The notes under the pieces were generated by a model. That model was not told the DNA's origin. It was given only the letters and a program-made list of their open reading frames with translations, and did no database searches. From positions 239,216-303,215 of the forward strand of contig NZ_JAERRL010000007.1 of NCBI RefSeq assembly GCF_016741785.1: DNA of 64,000 bases. The letters run 5' to 3'. This document shows positions 46,770-54,975 of the stretch, in pieces; the first letter of the stretch is position 1, and each line of letters starts with the position of its first letter. A program made the translations under genes and the position numbers. The DNA comes from Streptomyces sp. 7-21. Its GTDB lineage: Bacteria > Actinomycetota > Actinomycetes > Streptomycetales > Streptomycetaceae.

Positions 46770-48077
46770 TTAACACTGGTCGAGGAAGCGGTCGAGGACG
46801 CGCACCCCGAACCTGAGCCCGTCGATGGGCACCCGCTCGTCCACGCCGTGAAACATCCCGGCAAAGTCCAGCTCCGGCGGCAGCTTCAGCGGCGCGAACC
46901 CGAAGCAGCGGATGCCCAGGTCGTCGAACGACTTGGCGTCCGTGCCGCCCGACAGCATGTACGGCACGGCCCGCGCCACCGGGTCCTCCGCCTTCAGCGC
47001 GGACTGCATGGCCTCGACCAGCGCCCCGTCGAACGACGTCTCCACGGCCTTGTCGGCGTGCACGTCCTCCCGGCGCACGCGCGGGCCGAGCACCCGGTCG
47101 ATCTCGGCCAGGAACTCCTCCTCGTGCCCCGGCAGGAACCTGCCGTCCACGTGCGCGGTGGCCTGCCCGGGGATGACGTTCACCTTGTACCCCGCGCCGA
47201 GCTGGGTCGGGGCGGCGGTGTTGCGCAGCGTGGCGCCGATGATCTTGGCGATGCCGCCCAGCCGGGCCAGCGTGGTGTCCATGTCCTCCGGGTCGAGCTC
47301 GACGCCGAGGGCGTCCGACAGCTCGTCGAGGAAGGAGCGGACGGTCTTGGTGACCCGCACCGGGAACTGGTGGCGGCCGAGCCGGGCGACCGCCTCGCAG
47401 AGCTCGGTGATGGCGTTGTCGTCGTTCGTCATCGAGCCGTGGCCGGCGGTGCCCTCCACCGTCAGGCGCATCCAGTGCATGCCCTTCTGCGCGGTCTCGA
47501 TCAGGTAGAGCCGCAGATCCTCGTTGACGGTGAACGAGAAGCCGCCGACCTCGCCGATCGCCTCGGTCACGCCCTCGAAGAGGCCGGGGTGGTGATCGAC
47601 CAGATAGCGCGCGCCGTGGACGCCGCCCGCCTCCTCGTCGGCGAGGAAGGCCAGGACGATGTCGCGCGGCGGCTTGCGGCCGGTACGCATGCGGTCGCGC
47701 ACGACGGCGAGCGTCATCGCGTCCATATCCTTCATGTCCACCGCGCCACGGCCCCAGACGCAGCCGTCGGCGATCTCGCCGGAGAACGGGTCGTACGTCC
47801 AGTCCTCCGCGTTCGCCGGGACGACGTCGGTGTGCCCGTGGATGAGGAGCGCGGGACGCGAGGGGTCCTCGCCCTCGATCCGCGCCACGGTCGAGGCCCG
47901 GCCGGGACGGGACTCGATGATGCGCGGCTCGATCCCCACCTCGGCGAGCTGCTCCGCGACGTACTCGGCGGCGGCGCGCTCCCCGGGGCCCGAGTCGTCC
48001 CCGTAGTTGCTGGTGTCGATACGGATGAGGTCCCGGCACAGGCCGACGACCTCCTCCGCAGCGTCCGTGCTGCTCAC
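46770..48077 (-). CDS. M20-family metallopeptidase/dipeptidase
   Basis: A 435-residue zinc hydrolase of the M20/M25 family, likely a dipeptidase or deacylase. I start it at GTG 48077, which has GGGAGG four bases upstream; a longer open frame would cross the tRNA and is rejected. Metal ligands appear in the order His in LIHGHTDVVP, Asp in WGRGAVDMKD, Glu pair in FLADEEAGG and a final His near the C-terminus in RCFGFAPLKLP region. The dimerisation domain lies in the middle. Confidence 0.9.
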   Translation of the reverse strand: MSSTDAAEEVVGLCRDLIRIDTSNYGDDSGPGERAAAEYVAEQLAEVGIEPRIIESRPGRASTVARIEGEDPSRPALLIHGHTDVVPANAEDWTYDPFSGEIADGCVWGRGAVDMKDMDAMTLAVVRDRMRTGRKPPRDIVLAFLADEEAGGVHGARYLVDHHPGLFEGVTEAIGEVGGFSFTVNEDLRLYLIETAQKGMHWMRLTVEGTAGHGSMTNDDNAITELCEAVARLGRHQFPVRVTKTVRSFLDELSDALGVELDPEDMDTTLARLGGIAKIIGATLRNTAAPTQLGAGYKVNVIPGQATAHVDGRFLPGHEEEFLAEIDRVLGPRVRREDVHADKAVETSFDGALVEAMQSALKAEDPVARAVPYMLSGGTDAKSFDDLGIRCFGFAPLKLPPELDFAGMFHGVDERVPIDGLRFGVRVLDRFLDQC

Positions 48078-48175
48078 ACTGCCTCCCGATGCGATGGAAT
48101 CCGCCCCTATCCTCTCCTTTCCCGGTCTCTCCTCCCAAGGGGCGACGGGCGCGACGGGGACCCCAAGATCTTTGC

Positions 48176-48181
48176 TAAGGT
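48176..48181 (+). promoter_or_regulatory. possible -10 box of the tRNA-Leu promoter
   Basis: TAAGGT lies 43 bases upstream of the mature tRNA 5' end. The -35 region is not convincing. Confidence 0.3.
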
Positions 48182-48223
48182 TGCCTCCGGCGCCGGCCGA
48201 ACTCCGACCGGCGGCCCCATCTT

Positions 48224-48308
48224 GTCCGGGTGGCGGAATGGCAGACGCGCTAGCTTGAGGTGCTAGTGCCCGTTTAAGGGCGTGGGGGTTCAAGTCCCCC
48301 CTCGGACA
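48224..48308 (+). tRNA. tRNA-Leu, anticodon GAG
   Basis: The cloverleaf can be folded by eye. Acceptor stem GTCCGGG pairs with CTCGGAC (one G-T). The D arm is GGCGGAATGGCAGACGC, the anticodon stem-loop GCTAGC-TTGAGGT-GCTAGT gives GAG, a long variable arm GCCCGTTTAAGGGC is present as in type II tRNAs, and the T arm holds TTCAAGT. The 3' CCA is not encoded. The length is 85 bases. Confidence 0.97.
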
Positions 48309-48323
48309 CGACCAGGACGCAGA

Positions 48324-48365
48324 CGCGTGGTGCTGGCTGGATCTCAGCCAGCACCACGCGTTTTT
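48324..48365 (+). terminator. intrinsic terminator of the tRNA-Leu gene
   Basis: A perfect 16-bp stem (CGCGTGGTGCTGGCTG and complement), a five-base loop and TTTTT. It begins 15 bases after the tRNA end. Confidence 0.92.
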
Positions 48366-48485
48366 GTGTGGGCACAGGCGAGCCGCAGCCGACGGGGGCA
48401 GGGACCACTGACCAGGAGGCCGAACCGGCCGGGTCTCTGTCCCGACGGGGCCGGCTTCCCCCGACGGCGCATAGCATGACCGGCC

Positions 48486-49046
48486 GTGGACGTGAGCGTG
48501 GAACACACCGGCGGTTCTGTCCGCTTAAGGGACCTGCGCCCTGAGGACGAGCCCGCCGTCCTCGATCTCTTCGGCGCCTGTTCGGACTGGTTCCGGGCCG
48601 CGTTCGGGCAGCCGTCCGGACCCGGCGACGTCCAGAGTCTGTACTACGCGCTGCCGGAGGGCTGTGCCCCCGACCAGAAGCGGCTGCTGGTCGCCGAGAC
48701 CGCCGACGACGGGGTGGCCGCGCTCATCGATCTCGTCCTGGGTCACCCGAGCGGCAACGAGTGCACCGTGGGCGCCTTCCTCGTCGCGCCCGCCTGCCGC
48801 CACCAGGGTCTCGGCACCGCCCTGGCGCGGACCCTGCGGGAGGAGGCGGCGCACCGCGGCATCGTGCGGGTCCACACCACCGTCACCGACGGCTGGGAAA
48901 GCGGGACCGCGTTCCTGCGGGCACTCGGGTTCCACGTCAGCGAAGCGGCTGTGGCGCCCGGCGGTAACCGGAACCTCGGCCCCGGCGAGCGAGGCGTCCG
49001 CCGGGCTACGCTGTCCCTCCAGTCGGCCCCTGCTGCAGAGAACTAA
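48486..49046 (+). CDS. GNAT family N-acetyltransferase
   Basis: A 186-residue acetyltransferase. The acetyl-CoA loop is VAPACRHQGLGTALARTL at about 98-115 and the rest follows the GNAT fold. The start used is GTG 48486. The N-terminus is rich in acidic residues and the substrate is unknown. It begins just beyond the tRNA terminator and is the first gene of the accessory stretch. Confidence 0.82.
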   Translation: MDVSVEHTGGSVRLRDLRPEDEPAVLDLFGACSDWFRAAFGQPSGPGDVQSLYYALPEGCAPDQKRLLVAETADDGVAALIDLVLGHPSGNECTVGAFLVAPACRHQGLGTALARTLREEAAHRGIVRVHTTVTDGWESGTAFLRALGFHVSEAAVAPGGNRNLGPGERGVRRATLSLQSAPAAEN

Positions 49047-49456
49047 CGGGTAGTAACCTGCGCCGCATGTGCGTGGCTTCGTGCTCCTCCGACGCCGCCC
49101 AGGATGGACGGCACGTGCAGATCGGTCACGGCGGCGACCACGCCTGGAAGGGCTACGCCCAGCGCTGCCGCCCAGGTGCGAACTAACAGGGAGGCCGATT
49201 CAAAACACACGCTGCAGAACCGCATCTGCCCGTCAAGGCACGAAGGCAATGCCGGTGCCGGCAGCGGCGAGAAGGTGACGGCCTGGAAGAACCTCTACAG
49301 CGTTCCGAGTAGGCCACGGACTGGTTCCATCGGCGCAAGGGCGGTATGGCGGACTTCGTCACCGAGAGCACGGGGCTGCGGATCGACCGTTCTGCTACCG
49401 CTTTCCGAATCAGCTCCCCCGACTCCACGTTCCACAACCCCCGGCCAATGTTCCGC
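49047..49456. other. 410-bp gap without a clear gene
   Basis: No recognisable family appears in any frame. One small open frame (49067-49186, plus strand, 39 codons, MCVASCSSDA start, Cys-rich, good GC bias at third positions) might encode a peptide or be the remnant of a larger gene; there is no good ribosome-binding site. The GC content falls slightly relative to the flanks. I read this as decaying DNA at the edge of an accessory region. Confidence 0.4.
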
Positions 49457-51586
49457 CTACCTGGTCCCCCAGCCCACTGCTCCGGCGGCCGGGCCGGTGC
49501 GGAGGGGCTCGGGCAGCGGTGCGCTGTGGAGGACGGTGAGCCGGCTGACGGCACGGGTGAGGGCGACGTAGAGCAGCTGGAGGCCGCGTTCGGCGCGCGC
49601 GAGGTGCGCGGGTTCGGGGACGAGTACGGTGTCAAACTCCAGCCCTTTGGCCAGGCTGGCGGGGACGAGACTGAGGGGCCTGGCCGCCGTGCCGTCCGCC
49701 TCGTCTCCCTCGCTGTCGGCGGAGCGGTACGGCACCCCGGCGTCCGTCAGCGCCGCCGCCAGGGCCGGCAGGTCGGCGTCAGCGGCGATGACTCCGGCTG
49801 AGCCCTCGTCCTCGCGCGCGGCGCGGCACCACGCGGTGACGGCCCGCGGCAGCTGTTCTGCCGTCACCTCGGTGACGGTGAGGGAGCCCGGCGCGTGCCG
49901 GAAGGAGAGCGGCGGGTTGAGGCCCGGCGCGATCCGCGGCAGCAGCCGGGCGGCGAAGTCGAGGATCTCCGCGGGCACGCGGTAGCCGCGGGTGAGTTCG
50001 GTTACATCGCCGCCGGGCCGGCCGAGGTGGCGCAGCACGGCGTGCCAGTCGCCGACCGCGGCGGGGCTGGTGGCCTGCGCCAGGTCGCCGAGGACCGTAC
50101 ACTCCCCCGCCAGACGCCGGGCCAGGGCGCGCAGATGCATCGGGCTGAGGTCCTGGGCCTCGTCGATCACCAGGTGGGCTGTTGTGCGGGCGGGACGCTG
50201 GAGCAGCGAGGCGATCTCGTCGGCGAGCGCGAGGTCCAGGCTCGACCAGCGCCTGGCGCGCGGGCTCCGGGGGCGGGGGGTGCGCAGGAGCGCCCGCTGT
50301 TCGGCGTCGCTGAGAATGCCGTCGGCGGCCCGGGCGAGCGCCCGGGGACTGGTGGTGAGGTCGTACACCGCGCGCAGCGGGTCGATGGTCGGCAGTACCT
50401 GCCGCAGGGCGCGGCTGATCGACGCGTTGCGCCGCAGCTCGCGCGGTTCGCCGCCGGTCCTGGGCACCCGCTGCGCTTCCCACTTCTCCAGGACCCGGCG
50501 CACGAGGAACTCACGCAGCTGCTCCCGCGTGGCGGTGCAGTCCAGTCCCTTCGCCCGTACGGCCGCCAGGCCGCAATTCACGTCGTCGGCATCGAGCCAC
50601 CAGGTGCGGTGCCGGTAGGTGACCTTGACGGGTTCGCTGGCTGCCCTCAGATGTGACCACACGTGCCGGTGGGCGACGTCGGCCATACGGGCGTCGCCCT
50701 TGACCCGGGCGGCCTCCGGCCCGTCGTGGTGGGTGAGGGCGGGGCGGGCCGGGAACCGTTCGGCGTGGCTGGCGAGGAGGAGTTCGTCGACGGTGGTCTG
50801 CGACACCCCGGTCTCGCCGAGCGCGGGGAGAACGTTGCGGATGTAGGTAAGGAACGACCGGTTGGGGCCGATCACGGCGACGCCGCCGTGCTTGGTCAGC
50901 CGCTCGCGTTCCCGGTAGAGCAGGTAGGCGAGCCGGTGCAGTCCGACGGCGGTCTTGCCGGTGCCGGGGGCGCCCTGGACGCAGAGCGTGCGGTCGGCGG
51001 GGGCGCGCACCAGCCGCATCTGCTCGGGCTGGATGGTGGCGACGATGTCGCGCATCGGACCCTTGCGCGGCCGCTCGATCTCGGCCGCCAGCAGGCCGCC
51101 GGTGCCGCCGGCCGTGGCGGGGCGGTCGAGCCGTCCGTCCTCGAAGGCGGTCAGGACGCCGGCGTCGTCGAAGCCGTAGCGCCGTCTGGCAGTGACGTGC
51201 ATCGGGTCGTCGCGGCTGGCCTCGTAGAACGCCCTGGCCACCGGGGCGCGCCAGTCGATGACCAGCAGCCGGCCGTGCTCGTCGCGGATGCCGCGCCGGC
51301 CGACGTAGCGGCGCTGGGACGGGTAGTCGAGCCGGCCGAAGAACAGCGGGGCGCCGTCGAGGTCGGCCGTCAGCTCCGTGACCTGACGGCTCCGCAGCTG
51401 CCGCAGCGAGTGGTTGAGGACCTTGTCCAGGACCGCGTCGCCCTCCCCGGCGCCGGTGTCGAGCGCGGTGCGCACGTCGTGGAGGGTCCGGCGCAGCGCG
51501 GCACGGCAGGTGTCGAGGTAGGCGCGTTCCGCCTGGATCTCGGGGTCGGCGGAGGAGTGGTCGGTGTGCATGGGCCTCGGACTCAT
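49457..51586 (-). CDS. HelD-like UvrD-superfamily helicase
   Basis: A 709-residue superfamily 1 ATPase related to HelD, which binds RNA polymerase and recycles it. N-terminal coiled coil (about 12-60) leads to Walker A GAPGTGKTAVG near 210, and Walker B is in VIDEAQDLSPM. Motifs such as GPNRSFLTYI, SFRHAPGS and YVALTRAVSRL complete the helicase core. HelD-type proteins have been linked to removing stalled or antibiotic-bound polymerase in actinobacteria. Start used is ATG 51586; an in-frame ATG at 51571 is possible. Divergent from a TetR gene. Confidence 0.83.
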   Translation of the reverse strand: MSPRPMHTDHSSADPEIQAERAYLDTCRAALRRTLHDVRTALDTGAGEGDAVLDKVLNHSLRQLRSRQVTELTADLDGAPLFFGRLDYPSQRRYVGRRGIRDEHGRLLVIDWRAPVARAFYEASRDDPMHVTARRRYGFDDAGVLTAFEDGRLDRPATAGGTGGLLAAEIERPRKGPMRDIVATIQPEQMRLVRAPADRTLCVQGAPGTGKTAVGLHRLAYLLYRERERLTKHGGVAVIGPNRSFLTYIRNVLPALGETGVSQTTVDELLLASHAERFPARPALTHHDGPEAARVKGDARMADVAHRHVWSHLRAASEPVKVTYRHRTWWLDADDVNCGLAAVRAKGLDCTATREQLREFLVRRVLEKWEAQRVPRTGGEPRELRRNASISRALRQVLPTIDPLRAVYDLTTSPRALARAADGILSDAEQRALLRTPRPRSPRARRWSSLDLALADEIASLLQRPARTTAHLVIDEAQDLSPMHLRALARRLAGECTVLGDLAQATSPAAVGDWHAVLRHLGRPGGDVTELTRGYRVPAEILDFAARLLPRIAPGLNPPLSFRHAPGSLTVTEVTAEQLPRAVTAWCRAAREDEGSAGVIAADADLPALAAALTDAGVPYRSADSEGDEADGTAARPLSLVPASLAKGLEFDTVLVPEPAHLARAERGLQLLYVALTRAVSRLTVLHSAPLPEPLRTGPAAGAVGWGTR

Positions 51587-51637
51587 TTCTTACTCGGTCA
51601 AGTTTTATACTGGCACAGATTACTGACCAAGTAAGAA
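51587..51637. promoter_or_regulatory. 14-bp inverted repeat between helD-like and tetR genes
   Basis: The arms TTCTTACTCGGTCA (51587-51600) and TGACCAAGTAAGAA (51624-51637) are complementary apart from one position and lie 23 bases apart. The interval is AT-rich (TTTTATACT) and should hold both divergent promoters. It is a likely binding site for the adjacent TetR protein. Confidence 0.65.
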
Positions 51638-51654
51638 CGGGTACGCTGGCCCGC

Positions 51655-52299
51655 ATGGACCGGCTGGGACTACGGGAGCGCAAGAAGCGCCGCACGCGCG
51701 AGGCGATCAGCCGGGCCGCGTTCGCCCTGTTCCGCGAGTCGGGTTTCGACGCGGTCGCCGTCGCGGACATCGCCGCGGCCGCCGAGGTGTCCAAGCCGAC
51801 CGTGTTCGCCTACTTCCCCACCAAGGAAGACCTGGTGCTGCGCCGCTTCCTCAGCGACGAGCTGGGACCGGCCCAGGCGGTGCGGGACCGTCCGGACGGG
51901 CTGTCCCCGCTGGCGGCGCTGCGGCAGAGCTTCCTGGACCGGCTCGCCGCGCGCGAGCCGCTGACCGGCCTCAGCGACGCCCCGGACGCCGTCACCTTCC
52001 ACGAGCTGCTCTACACGACGCCGTCGGTCATGGCCCGCCTCACGGTCTACATGCGCGACCAGGAGCGGCTGCTCGCCGGAGAGCTGCGCGCCGCCGGGCA
52101 GGCGCCCGACGACCTGGCCGCATGGCTGCTGGCCTCGCAGGTCTTCGGCATCCAGCGGGTGCTGTCCGAGCACAACGCGCAGCAGATCCGCGCGGGGCGC
52201 AGCGCGGAGTCCGTCTATCCGGAGGCGGTCGAGCGGGCGCGGACGGCGTACGACCTCATCGAGAAAGGGCTGGCCGGGCTGGAGCAGCCCGGCGCCTGA
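51655..52299 (+). CDS. TetR-family transcriptional regulator
   Basis: A 214-residue regulator. The N-terminal HTH is visible in FDAVAVADIAAAAEVSKPTVFAYFPTKEDLV (quoted within, about 25-55), a textbook TetR signature, followed by an all-helical ligand-binding domain. It diverges from the HelD-like gene with a near-perfect inverted repeat between them, suggesting that it represses both. The inducer is unknown. Confidence 0.92.
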   Translation: MDRLGLRERKKRRTREAISRAAFALFRESGFDAVAVADIAAAAEVSKPTVFAYFPTKEDLVLRRFLSDELGPAQAVRDRPDGLSPLAALRQSFLDRLAAREPLTGLSDAPDAVTFHELLYTTPSVMARLTVYMRDQERLLAGELRAAGQAPDDLAAWLLASQVFGIQRVLSEHNAQQIRAGRSAESVYPEAVERARTAYDLIEKGLAGLEQPGA

Positions 52300-52321
52300 C
52301 AGGGTGCCTGACCGTGCGGAA

Positions 52322-52359
52322 CCCGGGCGCCGGCCTGGCCGCGAAGGCCGGCGCCCGGG
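52322..52359. terminator. bidirectional 15-bp hairpin terminator
   Basis: CCCGGGCGCCGGCCT and its perfect complement are separated by eight bases between convergent tetR and esterase genes. Confidence 0.75.
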
Positions 52360-52366
52360 CCGCGCG

Positions 52367-53305
52367 TCAGGCGTTGCCGAGGCCGAAGAACGACACCGCC
52401 ACGGCAGCCATGCCGTACTCGGGCAGGCTGTGGCCGGCGCCCTGGACGCTGATGGCCTCCACCTGCACCGTGCCGCTGGCGTCGGCGAACTGCTGGCGCT
52501 CCCAGTTGGGCTGCGGCTGGTCGGTCGAGGTCGGGGTCTGGCTCAGCCCGAACACGTCGGTCCACTGCTCGATCGCTTCCTGCTGCAGCTGGAAGGGAAC
52601 GAGGAAGTCCGCCGTGCCGTGCCACAGCTGCACCCGGGGACGCGGGCCGTCGTAGCCCGGGTACGCCGACCGAACGGCGTCACCCCACTCCTGCGGGGAT
52701 TTGTCCATGTACCCGCCCACGCACTGGCTGGTGGTCGGCGGGAAGTCGGCCTCGTTCGCGAAGCACGAGAAAGGCACACCCATGAACGAGGCCCCGGCCG
52801 CGAACACGTCCGGGTAGACGGCGAGGAGAGCCTGGGTCTCCATGCCGCCGGACGAGCTGCCGGTGGCGTAGACCCGGTCGGGGTCGGCGCCGTACTGCTG
52901 CTGCGCGTACTCGACCATCGAGACGATCGACGCCGGGTCGCTGCCGCCGCCGTGGGTCTTGGACTCCTGCGACCACACGTCGAAGCAGTTACCCATGACC
53001 GTCTGCTTCGTGGCGGTCGGATAGATGACGAGGAAACCGTACTGGTCCGCCAGCGAGTTGAACTCGCTGTAACCGGCGAAGCTCGGACCCGACCCGCCGC
53101 AGCCGTGCATGGCGACCACGGTCGCGGGGTTCTCGGGAAGGTTGTCCGGTACGTAGATGTGCATCTGGAGGTTGCCGGGATTGTCGCCGAAGTCGGTGAC
53201 CTCGACGAGCTGCGCGGCGGAGGCCGGCGCTGGGAAGGCCAGGCCGGCGAGGACGAAGAGCAGGCCGCTGGCGACAGCGGCGAGTGCGTTTCTTATCCGA
53301 ATCAT
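52367..53305 (-). CDS. secreted PHB-depolymerase-family esterase
   Basis: A 312-residue alpha/beta hydrolase. A signal peptide (about 1-30, ends ASA) exports it. The oxyanion/His region starts MHGCGGSGPSF, the nucleophile elbow is TGSSSGGMET with Ser in GxSxG form, and a late catalytic His is in GAGHSLPEYG. The family includes extracellular poly(3-hydroxybutyrate) depolymerases, feruloyl and acetylxylan esterases. A cellulose-binding domain is absent. The upstream region has a good promoter (TTGACG-17-TAACGT). Confidence 0.88.
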   Translation of the reverse strand: MIRIRNALAAVASGLLFVLAGLAFPAPASAAQLVEVTDFGDNPGNLQMHIYVPDNLPENPATVVAMHGCGGSGPSFAGYSEFNSLADQYGFLVIYPTATKQTVMGNCFDVWSQESKTHGGGSDPASIVSMVEYAQQQYGADPDRVYATGSSSGGMETQALLAVYPDVFAAGASFMGVPFSCFANEADFPPTTSQCVGGYMDKSPQEWGDAVRSAYPGYDGPRPRVQLWHGTADFLVPFQLQQEAIEQWTDVFGLSQTPTSTDQPQPNWERQQFADASGTVQVEAISVQGAGHSLPEYGMAAVAVSFFGLGNA

Positions 53306-53338
53306 GCTGTCTCCATGAACATGACAGCCCCCACCGTC

Positions 53339-53367
53339 ACGTTAGGCACGATTGTGTCGACCGTCAA
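53339..53367 (-). promoter_or_regulatory. promoter of the esterase gene
   Basis: On the minus strand, TTGACG (-35) and TAACGT (-10) are 17 bases apart, ending 33 bases before the start codon. Two direct repeats GTGTCGAnCGT (53354-53364 and 53372-53382) overlap and precede the -35 region and may bind a regulator. Confidence 0.6.
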
Positions 53368-53396
53368 TGATGTGTCGAACGTTGCGCCCGGGGCCG

Positions 53397-54257
53397 TCAC
53401 TCCGCCGCGTGGGGCACGCCGTCCGGCACCGTGACGAGCCGCGCCGCTGCAAGCTCGCCCGCCGGGCCGGTAAGCCTGGATTGCAGGTTACGAAACCGTT
53501 CCTGCGCCCGCACCCCGGGCCAGTCCGCCGGCAGCAGGGCCTGCGGCAGCCGCGGCTCCTGGCGGATCAGCAGCAGCCACTCCGCAGTGAGCCGCGTGCG
53601 CAGGGTCAGCGCGTCAGGCCCGGCCTGTCCCCCGTCCGGCCAGCGGGCGAGGAACCGCCGGTAGTCCGCGGCGAGCCCGCCCAGGTCCCACGCCTGACGC
53701 ACAAGCTGCGCGGGATCGGTCCAGCCGGCCGCCTCCGCCCGGAAGACCTCGGCCTGGTCGAGCAGATCCAGGTCGGCCAGCGCCTCCGAGACGTCCGCCG
53801 CGCGCGGCGAGATCCACAGGCCGCTGCGCAGAGGAGCGAACCCCGCCCACGCCAGCCGGGTCCGCAGCGCGTGCCGGGCGGCGCGCCGCGACTCCGGCAC
53901 CGTGAACGCCAGCAGCGTCCAGCAGCCGTCCCACTCCCGCTCGACGACGTCGGCCCGGAGCTTGTGCCGGCCGTCGCGCAGCACCGCGACCGCGCGCGGC
54001 GTGAGCCCCAGGAACGTCTGCCGTCCCCGGCGGAGGCGGCGCAGCAGCCCGCGGCGCGTCATCCGGGCCAGGGTGGCGCGGGTGGCGTGCTCGCCGACGC
54101 CCAGCTGCTCCAGCACGCCGATGACGCTGCCGGTGGCGACGGCTACGCCGCGGTCGAGCACCTGGTCGCCTAGCAGCGCGAACAGGAGCGTCTGAGGCCG
54201 GATGGCCCGCTCGGTCTCGTCCTCCCTGCTGTCCGGCGCGCCAGCCGATCGCACCAC
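53397..54257 (-). CDS. PaaX-family transcriptional regulator
   Basis: A 286-residue repressor of the PaaX type, best known for control of phenylacetate degradation. N-terminal winged HTH (GVGEHATRATLARMTRRGLL), then VEREWDGCWTLLAFTVPESRR and WISPRAADVSEAL in the middle domain, both characteristic. Genes for phenylacetate use are not in this window, so its regulon may differ. The gene is preceded by a ~700 bp region that holds a CRISPR-like array. Confidence 0.85.
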   Translation of the reverse strand: MVRSAGAPDSREDETERAIRPQTLLFALLGDQVLDRGVAVATGSVIGVLEQLGVGEHATRATLARMTRRGLLRRLRRGRQTFLGLTPRAVAVLRDGRHKLRADVVEREWDGCWTLLAFTVPESRRAARHALRTRLAWAGFAPLRSGLWISPRAADVSEALADLDLLDQAEVFRAEAAGWTDPAQLVRQAWDLGGLAADYRRFLARWPDGGQAGPDALTLRTRLTAEWLLLIRQEPRLPQALLPADWPGVRAQERFRNLQSRLTGPAGELAAARLVTVPDGVPHAAE

Positions 54258-54488
54258 GGTCCCTCCTGCTGTTCCGCACGCCCGCGCAAGGCTACCGCCG
54301 CGCCGGTAGGCGATCGATCATTTGGCCCGGCTGCTGCTGACGGCTGCCTGCGGCAGGCGGCCAGCAACGCCGACGGGCCCACGCCGGTGCGCCTCCGCGG
54401 CACGCTGGACGACACCGTCGACCGGCACGGCGCGCCAGTCCGCACACCGTGCACAGCCAGACCGCGACCTGCGGCGGTTACTCCACTC

Positions 54489-54716
54489 TCTGTCCCCCTC
54501 CGAGAGGCGATGAGGACCCCGGCGGCGGCCTGACAGCGCGCCACACCAGCACGTTATTACCCCTCGTAGGGGCGATGAGGATGGGCGCCAAGGCCGGAGA
54601 GGAGGGAGACGGCCTCAGGTTGTTACCCGTCGTAGGGGCGATGAGGACCCCGAGGGCGCCATCGGCTACGTCGAGGCTGACGTCCGGTTGCTACCCCTCG
54701 TAGGGGCGATGAGGAC
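54489..54716. CRISPR. small CRISPR-like array, 3 repeats plus one degenerate
   Basis: Three near-identical 30-bp repeats at 54553-54582, 54619-54648 and 54687-54716 share the core CGTAGGGGCGATGAGGA and a CCCCT/AGGGG stem. Spacers are 36 and 38 bases long and unrelated. A degenerate fourth repeat (22 of 30 positions) lies at 54489-54518, 34 bases before the first. Repeat decay at the left end suggests that the leader is on the right and the array is read on the minus strand. No cas gene is in the window. Very small size leaves room for another explanation. Confidence 0.68.
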
Positions 54717-54975
54717 CCCAGGGTAAAGCCCCTGGTGGGGGCGGCTGAGGAGCGGGGGTGGCGGGGTTGTTTTTCAGCGGACCGGCGGTCGTGCAGCAAC
54801 GCCCGGCGTGCCGCTGAAAAACGTCGGCCGGGCATGGTGAACGTATAGCACCTCTAGGGCTGCCGCGCCCTAGGGACACCCCCGCCCCACACTCGTGAAG
54901 GCCTGCCGCGTCGCGGTCATGGCACCGCCAGGTGGTACGTAGCGGCAAAGCTTCTCCGGGCGGCCGCGTGCTTCG
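54717..54975. other. gene-free flank of the array
   Basis: About 260 bases without an open frame of interest. It begins with a hairpin-forming GCCCCTGG stretch, contains the inverted repeat at 54769-54822, and leads to the end of the acyltransferase gene. If the array is read leftward this could be the leader. Confidence 0.4.
54769..54822. repeat. 12-bp perfect inverted repeat with 30-base loop
   Basis: GTTTTTCAGCGG at 54769-54780 and CCGCTGAAAAAC at 54811-54822 are exact complements. It could end transcripts from the acyltransferase gene or act as a site-specific signal next to the repeat array. Confidence 0.6.

Noticed and set aside
48224..48308. Integrated element using the tRNA-Leu 3' end as attachment site
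   Set aside because: No second copy of the tRNA 3' end and no integrase gene are visible in this window.
48078..48506. An N-terminal extension of the M20 peptidase frame
   Set aside because: The extension would be encoded by the complement of the tRNA-Leu gene; GTG 48077 has a Shine-Dalgarno sequence.
54449..54703. An 84-codon frame across the repeat array
   Set aside because: It is made of repeat units and spacers, has no start signal and is explained by the array.
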